Shown here piece after piece: positions 19,101-28,183 of a stretch of DNA of 64,000 nucleotides; the stretch's first letter is position 1, and every line of letters starts with the position of its first letter. Under the pieces are notes generated by a model. The model did not search any database. It was not told the origin of the DNA and was given only the letters and a program-made list of their open reading frames with translations. Both the position numbers and the translations under genes were made by a program. The stretch is taken from positions 124,001 through 188,000 of the forward strand of contig NZ_FOOA01000005.1 in the NCBI RefSeq assembly GCF_900113065.1. Reading direction: 5' to 3'. Source of the stretch: Aureimonas phyllosphaerae. Lineage in GTDB: Bacteria > Pseudomonadota > Alphaproteobacteria > Rhizobiales > Rhizobiaceae.

Positions 19101-19840
19101 CCCGCGTGAAGGCCGGCAACCTCTACGTCAACCGCAACGTCATCGGCGCGGTGGTCGGCGTCCAGCCGTTCGGCGGACGGGGCCTGTCGGGCACCGGCCC
19201 GAAGGCGGGCGGGCCGCTCTATCTCGGCCGCCTCGTCGCCCGCGCGCCGGTGCCGATGCGCGAGGGCATGCCGCACACCGACGAGGCGCTGATCGATTTC
19301 GCGCGCTGGCTCGAGGAGCGCGGCCATGCCGCCGACGGCGCGGCCGCGCGCGACATGGCGGAGCGGTCCGGCATCGGGCTCGTGCGCGAACTGGCCGGGC
19401 CGGTCGGCGAGACCAACCTCTACGGGCTCCACCCGCGCGGCCGCGTGCTTCTCGTGCCGGAAACGGAAGCGGGCCTGCGGCGTCTCCTTGCGGCGGCGCT
19501 TGCGACCGGCAACACGGTGGTGGTGGACGGGGGCGTGGGCCTTGCGGCGCTCGCCGGTCTGCCGGCCAGCGTTGCCGCGCGCGTCTCCCATGCGTCCGAC
19601 TGGGCGAAGGCAGGACCGTTTGCCGGGGCGCTCATCGAGGGGGACGCGGCGCGCGTCCGGGACGTCAACGCCCGCATCGCCGCGCTCGACGGCCCGCTCG
19701 TGCTTGTACAGGCGGCGACCGGCGAGGCGCTGCGGGACGACCCGGAGGCGATCTGCCTGAGCTGGCTGGTCGAGGAGGTGTCGACCTCGGTCAACACGGC
19801 GGCCGCGGGCGGCAATGCCAGCCTGATGACGATCGGCTGA
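16136..19840 (+). CDS. putA: Bifunctional proline dehydrogenase / L-glutamate gamma-semialdehyde dehydrogenase
   Basis: 1234 residues. An N-terminal alpha-helical region is followed by the FAD-binding proline dehydrogenase barrel (about 150-460, with GPGISIKLSALHPRY, NIDAEEADRLELSLDL and RLVKGAYWD) and an aldehyde dehydrogenase domain (about 560-1010, with ISPWNFPLAIFTGQ, ETGGQNAMIVDSS and catalytic Cys846 in GQRCSALRV). A C-terminal region of about 200 residues caps the protein. It oxidises proline to glutamate in two steps with channelled intermediate. There is no N-terminal ribbon-helix-helix DNA-binding domain, which agrees with regulation by the adjacent PutR. Confidence 0.97.
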   Translation: MSETLDRPTTVPSDGPAPFARFAPPISEQTPLRAAITAAYRRPETECLPPLVEAARLPAELRDPVVRTARGLIEALRAKHKGTGVEGLVREYSLSSQEGVALMCLAEALLRIPDTATRDALIRDKIADGDWKSHVGSGRSLFVNAATWGLVVTGKLTTTVSDRTLSAALTRLIARAGEPVIRRGVDMAMRMMGEQFVTGETIEEALKRSKPLEARGFRYSYDMLGEAATTAADAQRYYRDYENAIHAIGKASAGRGVIEGPGISIKLSALHPRYARAQASRVMTELLPRVKALALIAKRYDIGLNIDAEEADRLELSLDLLEALALDPALKAWNGLGFVVQAYGKRCPFVIDWIIDLARRAERRIMVRLVKGAYWDAEIKRAQVDGLKGFPVYTRKVHTDVAYVACARKLLAARDVVFPQFATHNAQTLAAIYHLAGQDAAPDAYEFQCLHGMGEPLYDEVVGSEKLGRPARIYAPVGTHETLLAYLVRRLLENGANSSFVNRISDPKVSVDALIADPTELVAAEATVGAPHEAIAAPADLFAPERVNSRGLDLSDETVLARLSTELAASATQPVSAHPLLTNGVDGAGGAPRTVRNPADHRDAVGTVRELSPDAVATVLHAAARGQDWSALPTASRAACLERAADLMEERIGPLMGTIMREAGKTAANAVGEVREAVDFLRYYAAEARSGFGPSHPPLGPVVCISPWNFPLAIFTGQVAAALVAGNPVVAKPAEETPLIAYQAVRILHEAGVPAQALQFVPGDGRVGAALVAAPETAGVMFTGSTEVARLIGAELSTRVSAAGKPIPLIAETGGQNAMIVDSSALAEQVVADVIASAYDSAGQRCSALRVLCLQEDIADRTLAMLKGAMNELALGRTDRLAVDVGPVISEDARAGIEAHVERMRGLGLTVERLSLPEEAAHGTFVAPALIEIRDLAQLQREVFGPVLHVLRYRRDDLDALVDAINATGYGLTFGLHTRLDETVAHVTARVKAGNLYVNRNVIGAVVGVQPFGGRGLSGTGPKAGGPLYLGRLVARAPVPMREGMPHTDEALIDFARWLEERGHAADGAAARDMAERSGIGLVRELAGPVGETNLYGLHPRGRVLLVPETEAGLRRLLAAALATGNTVVVDGGVGLAALAGLPASVAARVSHASDWAKAGPFAGALIEGDAARVRDVNARIAALDGPLVLVQAATGEALRDDPEAICLSWLVEEVSTSVNTAAAGGNASLMTIG

Positions 19841-19842
19841 CG

Positions 19843-19871
19843 AAAAAAGGCCGGGGGCGATGCCCTCGGCC
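19843..19871 (-). terminator. Rho-independent terminator downstream of purU (and putA)
   Basis: A 10-bp stem (19849-19858 with 19862-19871, one G-U pair on the + RNA, an A-C mismatch on the - RNA) has a 3-base loop. On the minus strand it is followed by six T residues (19843-19848), so it should end purU transcripts. It lies just after the putA stop and may also slow putA transcription from the other side. Confidence 0.7.
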
Positions 19872-19904
19872 CATCCTATCCGACTTGGATGAAGGGGTGA
19901 GCTA

Positions 19905-20789
19905 TCAGCCCATCTTCTCCGAGGCGTAGCCGCCGGGCGAGGCCGGGAAGACCACGGTGCGGTCGCCGTTCGGGAAGACGCGGTGATGGATATGCGCGTG
20001 GATCGCGCGCGAGAGCACCTGCGCCTCGACGTCGCGCCCGATCGACACGTAGTCCGCCGCCGACTGGGCGTGCGTGACGCGCGCGACGTCCTGCTCGATG
20101 ATCGGGCCCTCGTCGAGGTCGGCGGTCACGTAGTGCGCCGTCGCCCCGATCAGCTTCACGCCCCGGTCGTAGGCCTGGCTGTAGGGCGCCGCGCCCTTGA
20201 AGCTCGGCAGGAACGAATGATGGATGTTGATGATGCGGCCGGACATGCGCTGGCACATCGCGTCCGAGAGCACCTGCATGTAGCGGGCGAGAACGATGAG
20301 CTCGGTGCCCGCACTCTCCGCGATCTCGAGGATGCGCGCCTCGGCCTGCGGCTTGTTGGCTTTGGTCACCGGCACGTGGTGGAACGGCAGGTCGTGGTTC
20401 ACCACGAGCTTCTGGTAGTCGAGGTGGTTGGAGACGACGCCGACGATCTCGATCGGCAGCGCGCCGATGCGCCAGCGATAGAGGATGTCGTTGAGGCAGT
20501 GACCGAAGCGCGACACCATGAGGAGGACCTTCATGGGCACGCGCGTGTCGAAGATCTCGTAGGTCATCGAGAAGGGCGCGGCGACGGCTTCGAAGCCCTC
20601 GCGCAGCGCCTCCAGCCCGACGCCCTCCTCGGAGCGGAAGCCGACGCGCATGAAGAAGCGGCCCGCCGCCATGTCGTCGAACTGGGCGCTGTCGATGATG
20701 TTGCAGCCCTGGCCCGCCAGATAGGTGGAGATGGCGGCGACGATGCCGCGCGCCGTCGGACACGTCACCGTCAGGACAAAAGGCTGCAT
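19905..20789 (-). CDS. purU: Formyltetrahydrofolate deformylase
   Basis: 294 residues from ATG 20789, where the ACT domain begins directly (FVLTVTCPTARGIVAAIS, residues 1 to about 85). The formyltransferase-like hydrolase domain follows, with the catalytic His in NIHHSFLPSFKG and the catalytic Asp in TADLDEGPIIEQD. It hydrolyses 10-formyltetrahydrofolate to formate and tetrahydrofolate, balancing one-carbon pools. The codons upstream of 20789 lack similarity to the family. It follows lepA on the same strand after 91 bases. Confidence 0.95.
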   Translation of the reverse strand: MQPFVLTVTCPTARGIVAAISTYLAGQGCNIIDSAQFDDMAAGRFFMRVGFRSEEGVGLEALREGFEAVAAPFSMTYEIFDTRVPMKVLLMVSRFGHCLNDILYRWRIGALPIEIVGVVSNHLDYQKLVVNHDLPFHHVPVTKANKPQAEARILEIAESAGTELIVLARYMQVLSDAMCQRMSGRIINIHHSFLPSFKGAAPYSQAYDRGVKLIGATAHYVTADLDEGPIIEQDVARVTHAQSAADYVSIGRDVEAQVLSRAIHAHIHHRVFPNGDRTVVFPASPGGYASEKMG

Positions 20790-20880
20790 CGTCGGTCTCG
20801 TCAAAGCGGGGGAGGGGCCCGTCGCCGTCGAGGCGCGGGCGGAGGCGGGCAAGGCCCGCCGTCGGGAACGGGGCGTGCCG

Positions 20881-22695
20881 TCAGCTGTCCATCTTCAAGG
20901 CGGCGATGAAGGCTTCCTGGGGGATGTCGACCTTGCCGAACTGGCGCATGCGCTTCTTGCCCTCCTTCTGCTTGTCGAGGAGCTTGCGCTTGCGGGAGGC
21001 GTCGCCGCCGTAGCACTTGGCCGTCACGTCCTTGCGCAGCGCCGAGATCGTCTCGCGCGCCACCACCTTGCCGCCGATCGCCGCCTGGATCGGGATCTTG
21101 AAGAGGTGGTTCGGGATCAGCTCCTTCAGCTTCTCGCACATGGCGCGGCCGCGCTTCTCGGCCTGCGTCCGGTGCACCAGCATGGAGAGCGCGTCGACCG
21201 GCTCGGCATTGACGAGGATCGAGAGCTTCACGAGGTCGCCCTCGCGATAGTCGGCGAGCTGGTAGTCGAACGAGGCGTAGCCCTTCGAGATCGACTTCAG
21301 GCGGTCGTAGAAGTCGAAGACCACCTCGTTCAGCGGCAGCTCGTAGGTGACCATGGCGCGCTTGCCGACATAGGACAGGTCGACCTGGATGCCGCGGCGC
21401 TCCTGGCAGAGCGTCAGGATGTTGCCGAGATAGTCGTCCGGCGTCAGGATCGTCGCCTTGATCCAGGGCTCGTAGATCGCCTCGATCTGCATCGTGTCCG
21501 GCATGTCGGCCGGATTGTGCAGCATCACGGTCTCGCCGTTGCGCATCTTGATCTCGTAGACCACCGACGGGGCGGTCGCGATGAGATCGAGGTCGAACTC
21601 GCGGGACAGGCGCTCCTGGATGATCTCGAGATGGAGCAGCCCGAGGAAGCCGCAGCGGAAACCGAAGCCGAGCGCGGCCGAGGACTCCATCTCGAACGAG
21701 AAGGACGCATCGTTGAGGCGCAGCTTGCCCATGGCGGCGCGCAGGTCGTCGAAGGCGGCGGCATCGGTCGGGAACAGGCCGCAGAACACCACGGGCTGGG
21801 CCGGCTGGAAGCCCGGCAGCATCTCGGCGGTCTGGCGCTTGTCCTCGGTGATCGTGTCGCCGACGCGCGTGTCTGCGACCTCCTTGATCGAGGCGGTGAT
21901 GAAGCCGATCTCGCCGGGGCCGAGGGCCTCCATGTTGATCATCTTGGGCGTGAAGACGCCGACCCGGTCGACCGGGTACTTGGCGTCGGTGCCCATCATG
22001 CGGATGGTCTGGCCGCGCTTCAATTCGCCGTCGATGACGCGCACGAGTACGACGACGCCGAGATAGGCGTCGTACCAGCTGTCCACCAGCATCGCCTTCA
22101 GGGGCGCTGCGCGGTCGCCGGTCTTGGGGGCGGGCAGGCGCTTGACGATGGCTTCCAGCACGTCCTCGATGCCGATGCCGGATTTGGCCGAGATCATCAC
22201 GGCCTCGGAGGCATCGATGCCAATCACCTCCTCGATCTGCTCCTTCACCTTGTCGGGCTCGGCGGCAGGCAGGTCGATCTTGTTGAGGACGGGCACGATC
22301 TCGAGATCGTTGTCGAGCGCGAGATAGACGTTGGCGAGCGTCTGCGCCTCTACGCCCTGCGCGGCGTCGACGACGAGGAGCGCGCCCTCGCAGGCCGACA
22401 GCGAGCGCGACACCTCGTAGGCGAAGTCGACGTGCCCCGGCGTGTCGATGAGGTTAAGGACGTAGGTCTCGCCGTCCTTGGCCGGATAGGTCAGGCGCAC
22501 GGTTTGCGCCTTGATCGTGATGCCGCGCTCCTTCTCGATATCCATGTTATCGAGAACCTGCTCCTTGCCCGCCATCTCGCGCGCGTCGAGGCCCCCCGTC
22601 AGCTGGATCAGCCGGTCGGCGAGCGTCGATTTGCCATGGTCGATATGGGCGACGATGGAGAAGTTGCGGATGCGGGAAAGAGGCGTCTGGCTCAT
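20881..22695 (-). CDS. lepA: Elongation factor 4 (LepA), ribosome back-translocase
   Basis: 604 residues, standard for LepA. G1 motif AHIDHGKST at residues 16-24, then [14 protein letters not shown] (G2), DTPGHVDF (G3) and [13 protein letters not shown] (G4). The C-terminal LepA-specific domain ends [19 protein letters not shown], with [19 protein letters not shown] just before. It is a membrane-associated translational GTPase acting on stalled or mistranslocated ribosomes. The ATG start at 22695 precedes the conserved [17 protein letters not shown]. Confidence 0.98.
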   Translation of the reverse strand: MSQTPLSRIRNFSIVAHIDHGKSTLADRLIQLTGGLDAREMAGKEQVLDNMDIEKERGITIKAQTVRLTYPAKDGETYVLNLIDTPGHVDFAYEVSRSLSACEGALLVVDAAQGVEAQTLANVYLALDNDLEIVPVLNKIDLPAAEPDKVKEQIEEVIGIDASEAVMISAKSGIGIEDVLEAIVKRLPAPKTGDRAAPLKAMLVDSWYDAYLGVVVLVRVIDGELKRGQTIRMMGTDAKYPVDRVGVFTPKMINMEALGPGEIGFITASIKEVADTRVGDTITEDKRQTAEMLPGFQPAQPVVFCGLFPTDAAAFDDLRAAMGKLRLNDASFSFEMESSAALGFGFRCGFLGLLHLEIIQERLSREFDLDLIATAPSVVYEIKMRNGETVMLHNPADMPDTMQIEAIYEPWIKATILTPDDYLGNILTLCQERRGIQVDLSYVGKRAMVTYELPLNEVVFDFYDRLKSISKGYASFDYQLADYREGDLVKLSILVNAEPVDALSMLVHRTQAEKRGRAMCEKLKELIPNHLFKIPIQAAIGGKVVARETISALRKDVTAKCYGGDASRKRKLLDKQKEGKKRMRQFGKVDIPQEAFIAALKMDS

Positions 22696-22725
22696 GCCAA
22701 ACGCCTATAAGGCTTTGCGGGCCGG

Positions 22726-22757
22726 ACGGGAATGGGGTTTTACGCCGCCATTCCCGT
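22726..22757. terminator. Inverted repeat between the YeeE gene and lepA
   Basis: A perfect 10-bp stem (ACGGGAATGG at 22726-22735 and its complement at 22748-22757) surrounds a 12-base loop. It lies 11 bases beyond the YeeE/YedE stop and 30 bases before the lepA start. There is no T-run, so it may be a weak terminator or an mRNA-processing structure rather than a strong one. Confidence 0.4.
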
Positions 22758-22768
22758 TCGCGAGCGCT

Positions 22769-23992
22769 TCAGGCGCCGTCGCCGCGGGCGACGCGCCCGC
22801 CGCGGCGCTCGCCGAAGAAGAACGGGCGCAGCCGCACGCCGACCGCGTTGCCCGCGAAGGCCGCGACGAGCCACAGCCAGCCGTGCAGCGAGCCGCTCGC
22901 GATGCCGGAGAAATAGGCCCCGATGTTGCAGCCATAGGCGATGCGCGCGCCGTAGCCGAGGAGAAGGCCACCGAGGACGGCCGCCATGAGCGAGCGCAGC
23001 GGAATGCGAAGGCTCGGGCTGAACCGACCGGCAAGGCTCGCCGCCAGCATGGCGCCCGCGATGATGCCGAAGTCCATCACCGAGGTGATGTCGGCAAAGA
23101 CGCTCTGCGACAGGGCCCGGGCGTTGGCGGGTGTCTGCCAGTAGGCCCAGGTCGAGGGCTCGAAGCCGAGGATCTCGGCGCCCTTGGCACCCCAGAGCGC
23201 AAAGGCCGAGGTGATGCCCCAGGGGCGGCCGGCGAGCGCCAGCGTCACGAAGTTGAGGACCGCGAGCGCCAGCGCCCCGGCGACGAGCGGCCAGGGGCCG
23301 CGTGCGAACCGGGAAAAGCCGCGGGTGGCCGGCGCCGCTTCCGTCTCCAGCGCACCGTGGCGGCGACGCTCGGCGAAGAGCGTGACGGCAGCGATCGTGG
23401 CGAACAAGGCGAGCGACACGGCGATGCCGGGCAGGGGGCCGAGCGTCTGGACGAGCGAGACCGGCTGGAGGGCCGGCAGCGACAGCCACCAGTCGAAATG
23501 CACGGTGGCGAGCGCCGAGCCGACGACGAAGAAGAGGAGCGTCACCAGCATGCGGGCGTTGCCGCCGCCGGCCGTGAACAGCGTGCCCGACGCGCAGCCG
23601 CCGCCCATCTGCATGCCGATGCCGAACAGAAACGCCCCGACCACGACGCCGGTCGAGAGCGGCGAGACGAGACCCGTCACCGGCTGGCCGAAGAGCGTGC
23701 CGGCACTGAGCGCGGGAAAGAACAGGACGACGGCGAGCGCCAGCATCGCCATCTGCGCGCGCAGGCCGCGCCCGCGACGCTCCAGGATGAAGACACGCCA
23801 GGCGGAGGTGAAGCCGAAGGCGGCGTGATAGAGCGTCAGGCCCAGCGCGCCGCCCAAGAGCAGGAGCGCACCCTGGCGCGGGCCATAGGCGGCGCCGAGC
23901 GCCAGACTGCCGAGGAGAAGCGCGGCGAGCGCCGCAAGGCCTGGCCCGCCGGGCAAGGCTGTCGGGGCAGGACGAAAGGTGGCGTCTGTCAT
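22769..23992 (-). CDS. YeeE/YedE-family (TsuA-like) sulfur-compound transporter
   Basis: 407 residues from ATG 23992, with roughly ten hydrophobic helices arranged as two similar halves. Each half carries the family's Gly/Cys motif: FGIGMQMGGGCASGTLFTAGGG in the first and GYGARIAYGCNIGAYFSGIASGS in the second (each split in the membrane). Members import thiosulfate or related sulfur species. No tusA-like gene is adjacent, so the substrate is left open. Upstream codons in the frame run into the AT-rich gap and were rejected. Confidence 0.85.
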   Translation of the reverse strand: MTDATFRPAPTALPGGPGLAALAALLLGSLALGAAYGPRQGALLLLGGALGLTLYHAAFGFTSAWRVFILERRGRGLRAQMAMLALAVVLFFPALSAGTLFGQPVTGLVSPLSTGVVVGAFLFGIGMQMGGGCASGTLFTAGGGNARMLVTLLFFVVGSALATVHFDWWLSLPALQPVSLVQTLGPLPGIAVSLALFATIAAVTLFAERRRHGALETEAAPATRGFSRFARGPWPLVAGALALAVLNFVTLALAGRPWGITSAFALWGAKGAEILGFEPSTWAYWQTPANARALSQSVFADITSVMDFGIIAGAMLAASLAGRFSPSLRIPLRSLMAAVLGGLLLGYGARIAYGCNIGAYFSGIASGSLHGWLWLVAAFAGNAVGVRLRPFFFGERRGGRVARGDGA

Positions 23993-24064
23993 GCGTTCAC
24001 TCCAGGCATGACCGAACGGCCATGCAGAAATCAGCGAGGGTCGGGCAGAATGTAAGTGTCCCAT

Positions 24065-24278
24065 AAGATCAGAGCGAGCGAGAGACGTGCGAATTCAAGA
24101 CGGAATGCGGAAGGATTTTCCTCCGGTCGCCGGAAGCAACTGGTCCTTGTGTGGCGCGATGCGAATACAACTAAATCCTGACCAGTGAATAACGTCAGTG
24201 TCCGTTAGGATATCGTGGGCAATTGCGATCTGTCATCGTAGGCTCGTGTTAGTGGTTCCCCAGTAAGCTCGAAAGTCG
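24065..24278. other. AT-richer intergenic region between the YeeE gene and the Tad genes
   Basis: 214 bases with clearly lower GC than the surroundings and no plausible ORF. It must hold the promoters of both divergent units. I see no clear sigma-70 pair or operator. Confidence 0.4.
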
Positions 24279-24863
24279 GTGATCCACTTCCGGCGCTCGA
24301 AACTCGTGCAACTCCGCCTCATCAGTTTTGCGAAGGACAAGACCGGGTCCGCGGCGGTCGAATTTGCGCTTGTCGGGTCGCTCTTCCTGACGCTTCTGCT
24401 CGGCCACGTCGAGGTCGGCTACCTCCTGTTCCTTCAGCATCGGCTCGACGATGCGACGATCGCGGCGTCCCGGTCCATCATGCTCGGCGTGTCCCAGAGG
24501 GCGTCGGACGATACCGTCGAGAAGTTCAAGACGAACCGCATCTGCCCCGCCCTCCGACCCTTCTTCGACTGCTCCCGGCTGATCGTGGAAGGCGGCATCC
24601 TGCCGGATTCCGCCCCGGCCTTCGATGCGGACACCTGGAAGCGTCGGGCCGTCGGTTCCCAGTCCAGCGGCCAGTACTGCCTCGGAGCGACCGGTCAGTA
24701 CATGTTCCTGCGGGTCTCCTACCCGCAGCGTCCGATCGTCGGCCAGATCCTGCCGGCCGGCATGTTCAGCACCTATGGCGGAGAGCGCGTCACCATGCTG
24801 ACGTCCTACGCGGCATGGCGCAACGAACCCGTGGAAGCCAAGAAGACGGGCCCTTGCCAATGA
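24279..24863 (+). CDS. TadE-like minor pilin
   Basis: 194 residues, GTG start. After a short basic N-terminus, the TadE signature GSAAVEFALVGSLFLTLLLGH leads into one membrane helix (about residues 23-50), followed by an extracytoplasmic domain with four cysteines (CP, DC, YC, PC). TadE-like proteins are pseudopilins or minor pilins of Flp/Tad pili. The stop overlaps the ATG of the next gene, so the three Tad genes are one operon. No tad secretion ATPase or flp pilin gene is present in the window. Confidence 0.85.
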   Translation: MIHFRRSKLVQLRLISFAKDKTGSAAVEFALVGSLFLTLLLGHVEVGYLLFLQHRLDDATIAASRSIMLGVSQRASDDTVEKFKTNRICPALRPFFDCSRLIVEGGILPDSAPAFDADTWKRRAVGSQSSGQYCLGATGQYMFLRVSYPQRPIVGQILPAGMFSTYGGERVTMLTSYAAWRNEPVEAKKTGPCQ

Positions 24864-25552
24864 GGAGGCCGCGCCTTCTTGTCCGACTCGTGCGCCTTCG
24901 CAGGGAGGAGGGGGGGACCGCGGCCATCGAGTTCGCGATCATCCTCCCGGTCATGCTGGTCCTGCTCCTCGGGACCTTCGAGATCAGCCGTTACATCTAT
25001 GCCAGCAACCAGATCGTCCATGCTGTCAGCATGGTCGGCCAGATGGCCTCCCAGCTTCCGGCATCGGCCAAGGCGTCCGACGTGCAGCGCATCTGGAGCG
25101 CGGCGCCCCTGATCGCGCCCGAAGCCGGCGCCGTCGCGCGGCGGCTCGGCAGATCGGTCTGGAGCGACGCCCTCACGGTCACGATCTCCAACATCGCATT
25201 CGATAAGAGCGATGCCGCGTGCCAGACCGACTGCCAGTACCAGGCGAGCGTCGCCTGGAGCGTCGGTCAGAGCCCTCTCGCCTGTGGCACGATCTCCCAA
25301 GGGCAGAAACTTCCCCCGACCGACGCGATCATCCCCACCGAATTCTTCGGCGACGGCAGCGTCATCCTCGTCCAGGCTGCGCTTCCCTACGTCCCGCAAC
25401 TTGAAGGCACCGCTGGCTTCCTCGACGGCGTGGCCAGGAACTTGACCACCACGCTCAGCGAATCCAGCTGGTTTCTGCCGCGAAACGCCAAACGCATCGC
25501 GCTGTCGCCCTCGGCCGGCGGCGGTCCCCGTTCGAACATCTGCCCGGGTTGA
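24860..25552 (+). CDS. TadE-like minor pilin (second copy)
   Basis: 230 residues from ATG 24860, chosen because it overlaps the previous stop (ATGA). Basic N-terminus, then GGTAAIEFAIILPVMLVLLLG and a single membrane helix (about residues 25-48) and a periplasmic domain. It differs from the first TadE-like protein beyond the helix, so the two are probably distinct subunits rather than a recent duplication. The gene ends 4 bases before the TadG-like start. Confidence 0.85.
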   Translation: MRRPRLLVRLVRLRREEGGTAAIEFAIILPVMLVLLLGTFEISRYIYASNQIVHAVSMVGQMASQLPASAKASDVQRIWSAAPLIAPEAGAVARRLGRSVWSDALTVTISNIAFDKSDAACQTDCQYQASVAWSVGQSPLACGTISQGQKLPPTDAIIPTEFFGDGSVILVQAALPYVPQLEGTAGFLDGVARNLTTTLSESSWFLPRNAKRIALSPSAGGGPRSNICPG

Positions 25553-25556
25553 GCCC

Positions 25557-26921
25557 ATGACGCAAAAGCGCCCGACATCCTTCGGCAAGGACATCCGCGG
25601 CAACGTCGCGACGATCTTCGCGCTGTCGCTCATTCCCCTCATGGGGTTCACCGGGCTTGCGACGGACTATGCAAAATCCGTTCTGGTGAAGCGGCGCCTG
25701 GAACTGGCCATCGACAGCGCCGCCTTGGCCGCGGTCCGCAGGACGGTCGAGATCATCAACGACGGCAACCAGACCCAGGCGCAGGCGATCGCGGCGGGCG
25801 AGCGCGAAGGCAAGGCCTATCTCGCCGCACAGGCGGTTCGGATCGTCGACGCCTCCCTGAACAGTTCCGACGTGACCGTGACGATCAAGGGCGAGGTCGT
25901 ATCGTCGGAAACGCGTTACGACGCCTCGGTTCCGACTGTGTTCGCGCAGCTCTTCGACGTCGAACGGTTTCAGGTCGGAGGATCGTCGGGTGCGTCCGTG
26001 ACCCTTCCGCCCTACGTGAACGTCCATGTGCTCGTCGACATCTCGCAGTCGATGGGGATCGGTGCGACGGCCGTCGACCAGGAGATCATCCGCAACATGC
26101 AGGTCCGCCGCTTCAACGGCGGCGGCTCCTGGGTCGGCTCGAACGGCTGCGCCTTCGGCTGTCACATCCTCCAGTCGGAGTTCAAGAGCAACAATCCGGC
26201 CTACCCGACCAAGTCGACCTATCAGATGGCGCACGAGAACGGGGCCCGAATGCGCATCGACGTGGTGCGTGACGCGGTCGGGAAGCTCGCCAACAGCCTT
26301 CTTCAGCGGGAGGACAAGCGATACCAGGTGGCGCTGCACACGTTCCATTCCTCTTTCAACACTCCTCTTGAGCTGACCGACAGCGCCAGCAAGGCGGAAG
26401 CGGCGATCGGGAACCTCGGACCTTCGACGCGCGAAGGCGGCACCAACGCGCATGTCGCGTTCAAGCAACTCCAGGGCATCATCGGAACGCCGGGTGACGG
26501 GCTGACCCGTTTGAAAGCCAAGGCGATCGTCGTCGTCATGACCGACGGCACCGAGGACACACAGATGGAGTATCCGGATCGGGACGGGATCACCTGGGAT
26601 CCCAACTTCGTCTACTTCGAGCCTACGGCCGGAGACTGGGGCGGCCGGATCCAGTCCTTCGATCCAGGCATGTGCGCGCCGCTCAAGACCCGGGGCGTGC
26701 GGGTCATCGCCCTCAACACCAAATACCTGATCCCCGTCGGCGACTCGAACCCGAAATTCACGGCGATCCGGGACTGGTTGTACTGGTACATCGAAAACAA
26801 CATGGCGAAATGCGTAAGCGGAGACGGCGACTACTACGACGCGTCGAGCCCCGCGGATATCAACCGGGCGATCGACCAGATCATCAGTTCGATCTCGAAG
26901 CCGCTGGCCCTGACGCACTGA
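25557..26921 (+). CDS. TadG-like pilus protein with von Willebrand A domain
   Basis: 454 residues. The TadG N-terminal pattern RGNVATIFALSLIPLMGFTG with LATDYAKSVLVKRRLELAIDSAALAA gives one membrane helix near residues 16-36. A vWA domain follows, with the MIDAS motif DISQSMG at about residue 160, a conserved TNAHVAF segment and VVVMTDGTED. TadG proteins are anchored in the envelope and support Tad pilus assembly or adhesion. It is the last gene of the three-gene unit and ends convergently with the YcaQ-like gene. Confidence 0.87.
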   Translation: MTQKRPTSFGKDIRGNVATIFALSLIPLMGFTGLATDYAKSVLVKRRLELAIDSAALAAVRRTVEIINDGNQTQAQAIAAGEREGKAYLAAQAVRIVDASLNSSDVTVTIKGEVVSSETRYDASVPTVFAQLFDVERFQVGGSSGASVTLPPYVNVHVLVDISQSMGIGATAVDQEIIRNMQVRRFNGGGSWVGSNGCAFGCHILQSEFKSNNPAYPTKSTYQMAHENGARMRIDVVRDAVGKLANSLLQREDKRYQVALHTFHSSFNTPLELTDSASKAEAAIGNLGPSTREGGTNAHVAFKQLQGIIGTPGDGLTRLKAKAIVVVMTDGTEDTQMEYPDRDGITWDPNFVYFEPTAGDWGGRIQSFDPGMCAPLKTRGVRVIALNTKYLIPVGDSNPKFTAIRDWLYWYIENNMAKCVSGDGDYYDASSPADINRAIDQIISSISKPLALTH

Positions 26922-27025
26922 CCGCCCCTTGCGGCCCCAGCGCCGGATCATCGCCGGCACGCTCCAGGGCGGGCCCTTGAACGACTGCCGGAGAGCGGTC
27001 ATCGCACGGCAGCGATGGCTGCGGC

Positions 27026-28183
27026 TTAGCCGCCCCCGTGCCGGACGTCCGACAGCCCCAGCCAGTTCGCCAGGAGCCGCAGTTCCGCTTCCAGCGCCTC
27101 GCGCGTGTCGGGCGGCGTGTCGGGTTCGAGGTGAAGGGCGGGCACGAGGAGGCGGGATCGCGCGCGGTCGGCCTTGAGGTCGACGCGCGCGGCGAGGCGT
27201 CCGGCGTGGAGGAAGGGCAGCACGTAGTAGCCGTGCTGGCGCCGGGCGGCCGGCACGTAGATCTCGATCCGGTAGCGGAAGCCGAAGAGGCGCTCGGCGC
27301 GTGCGCGCTCCCAGACCAGAGGGTCGAACGGCGCGAGGAGGGCCGAGGCGGCGATGCGGCGGGGCGTGCCGGCCTCCGCATGGAGGAAGGCCTTCGGCCA
27401 GCCCGGCACGGTGGCCGGGACCAGCGTCCCGGCTTCCACGAGATCGGCGACGGCGCGTTGCGTCTCCGGGCCGCCGAGGCGGAAGTAGTCTTTGATTTCC
27501 CCGAGCGTTGCGATCCCGAGCGCGCGGGCCGAGCGCTCCACGAGGACCCGGTGCGCCTCGCGCTCGTCGAGAGCGGGCAGGGCGAGGACGCTCGAGGGAA
27601 TCACCCGTTCCGGCAGGTCGTAGACCCGCTCGAAGCCGCGCCGGCGCGTCAGTGTCGTCACGTGGCCGGCGTAGAAGAGCCATTCCAGCATGCGCTTTGG
27701 CTCGGACCAATCCCACCAGCCGGTCCGCCCCGTCTCGACATCGGATGCGCCGAGCGGCCCCTCGTCGCGGATGCGGGCGAGGAGCGCCATCGCCTCCGCA
27801 CGGCGCGGGCCCGCAAAGGCGCGCATGCCGGAATAGCCAGCCTCGCCCCGGTCGGCGCGCGCCATGCGCCAGCGCAGCGCCGGATGAAGGTCGAGCGGAA
27901 CGAGCGAGGCCTCGTGCGCCCAGTATTCGAAGACGCGCCGCTCCGACACGCGGCTCCAGGCGTCGCGGTCGAGAACCGCGGTGTCGTAAACGCCGAGGCG
28001 CGAGAAGGCCGGCAGGTAGTGGGCGCGCGAGAGGACATTGACGCTGTCGATCTGGTGGAGCGCCAGCCGGTCGAGATTGCGGCGCACGTGACGCGTGCCC
28101 GCCCGCTCCGGCCGGGGCCGGGCGAAGCCTTGCGCCCCGAGCACGATCCGCCGGGCTTCTGCGGGCGACAGGGAGAGCGTCAT
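27026..28183 (-). CDS. YcaQ/AlkZ-family winged-helix DNA glycosylase
   Basis: 385 residues, the normal length for the HTH_42 (YcaQ/AlkZ) family. The N-terminal region holds the catalytic QxD motif (LALHQIDSVNVLSRAHYLP; Q44, D46), followed by RVFEYWAHEASLVPLDLHP and a C-terminal region ending in AELRLLANWLGLSDV. The QxD variant is that of E. coli YcaQ, which unhooks interstrand DNA crosslinks; the AlkZ branch uses QxQ. Its ATG overlaps the stop of the pseudouridine synthase gene (ATGA), so the two are cotranscribed. Confidence 0.85.
   Translation of the reverse strand: MTLSLSPAEARRIVLGAQGFARPRPERAGTRHVRRNLDRLALHQIDSVNVLSRAHYLPAFSRLGVYDTAVLDRDAWSRVSERRVFEYWAHEASLVPLDLHPALRWRMARADRGEAGYSGMRAFAGPRRAEAMALLARIRDEGPLGASDVETGRTGWWDWSEPKRMLEWLFYAGHVTTLTRRRGFERVYDLPERVIPSSVLALPALDEREAHRVLVERSARALGIATLGEIKDYFRLGGPETQRAVADLVEAGTLVPATVPGWPKAFLHAEAGTPRRIAASALLAPFDPLVWERARAERLFGFRYRIEIYVPAARRQHGYYVLPFLHAGRLAARVDLKADRARSRLLVPALHLEPDTPPDTREALEAELRLLANWLGLSDVRHGGG

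Noticed and set aside
16061-19591. Two long minus-strand ORFs (16061-17731 and 17822-19591) opposite putA
   Set aside because: Arg/Asp/His-rich translations typical of antisense frames in high-GC genes; putA is intact and conserved across the whole span.
20844-20860. Hairpin GGCGGGC-AAG-GCCCGCC between lepA and purU
   Set aside because: No T-run on either strand and such short GC hairpins are common at this base composition.
20725-22710. 661-residue plus-strand ORF opposite lepA
   Set aside because: Antisense shadow of a highly conserved gene; no recognisable domain.
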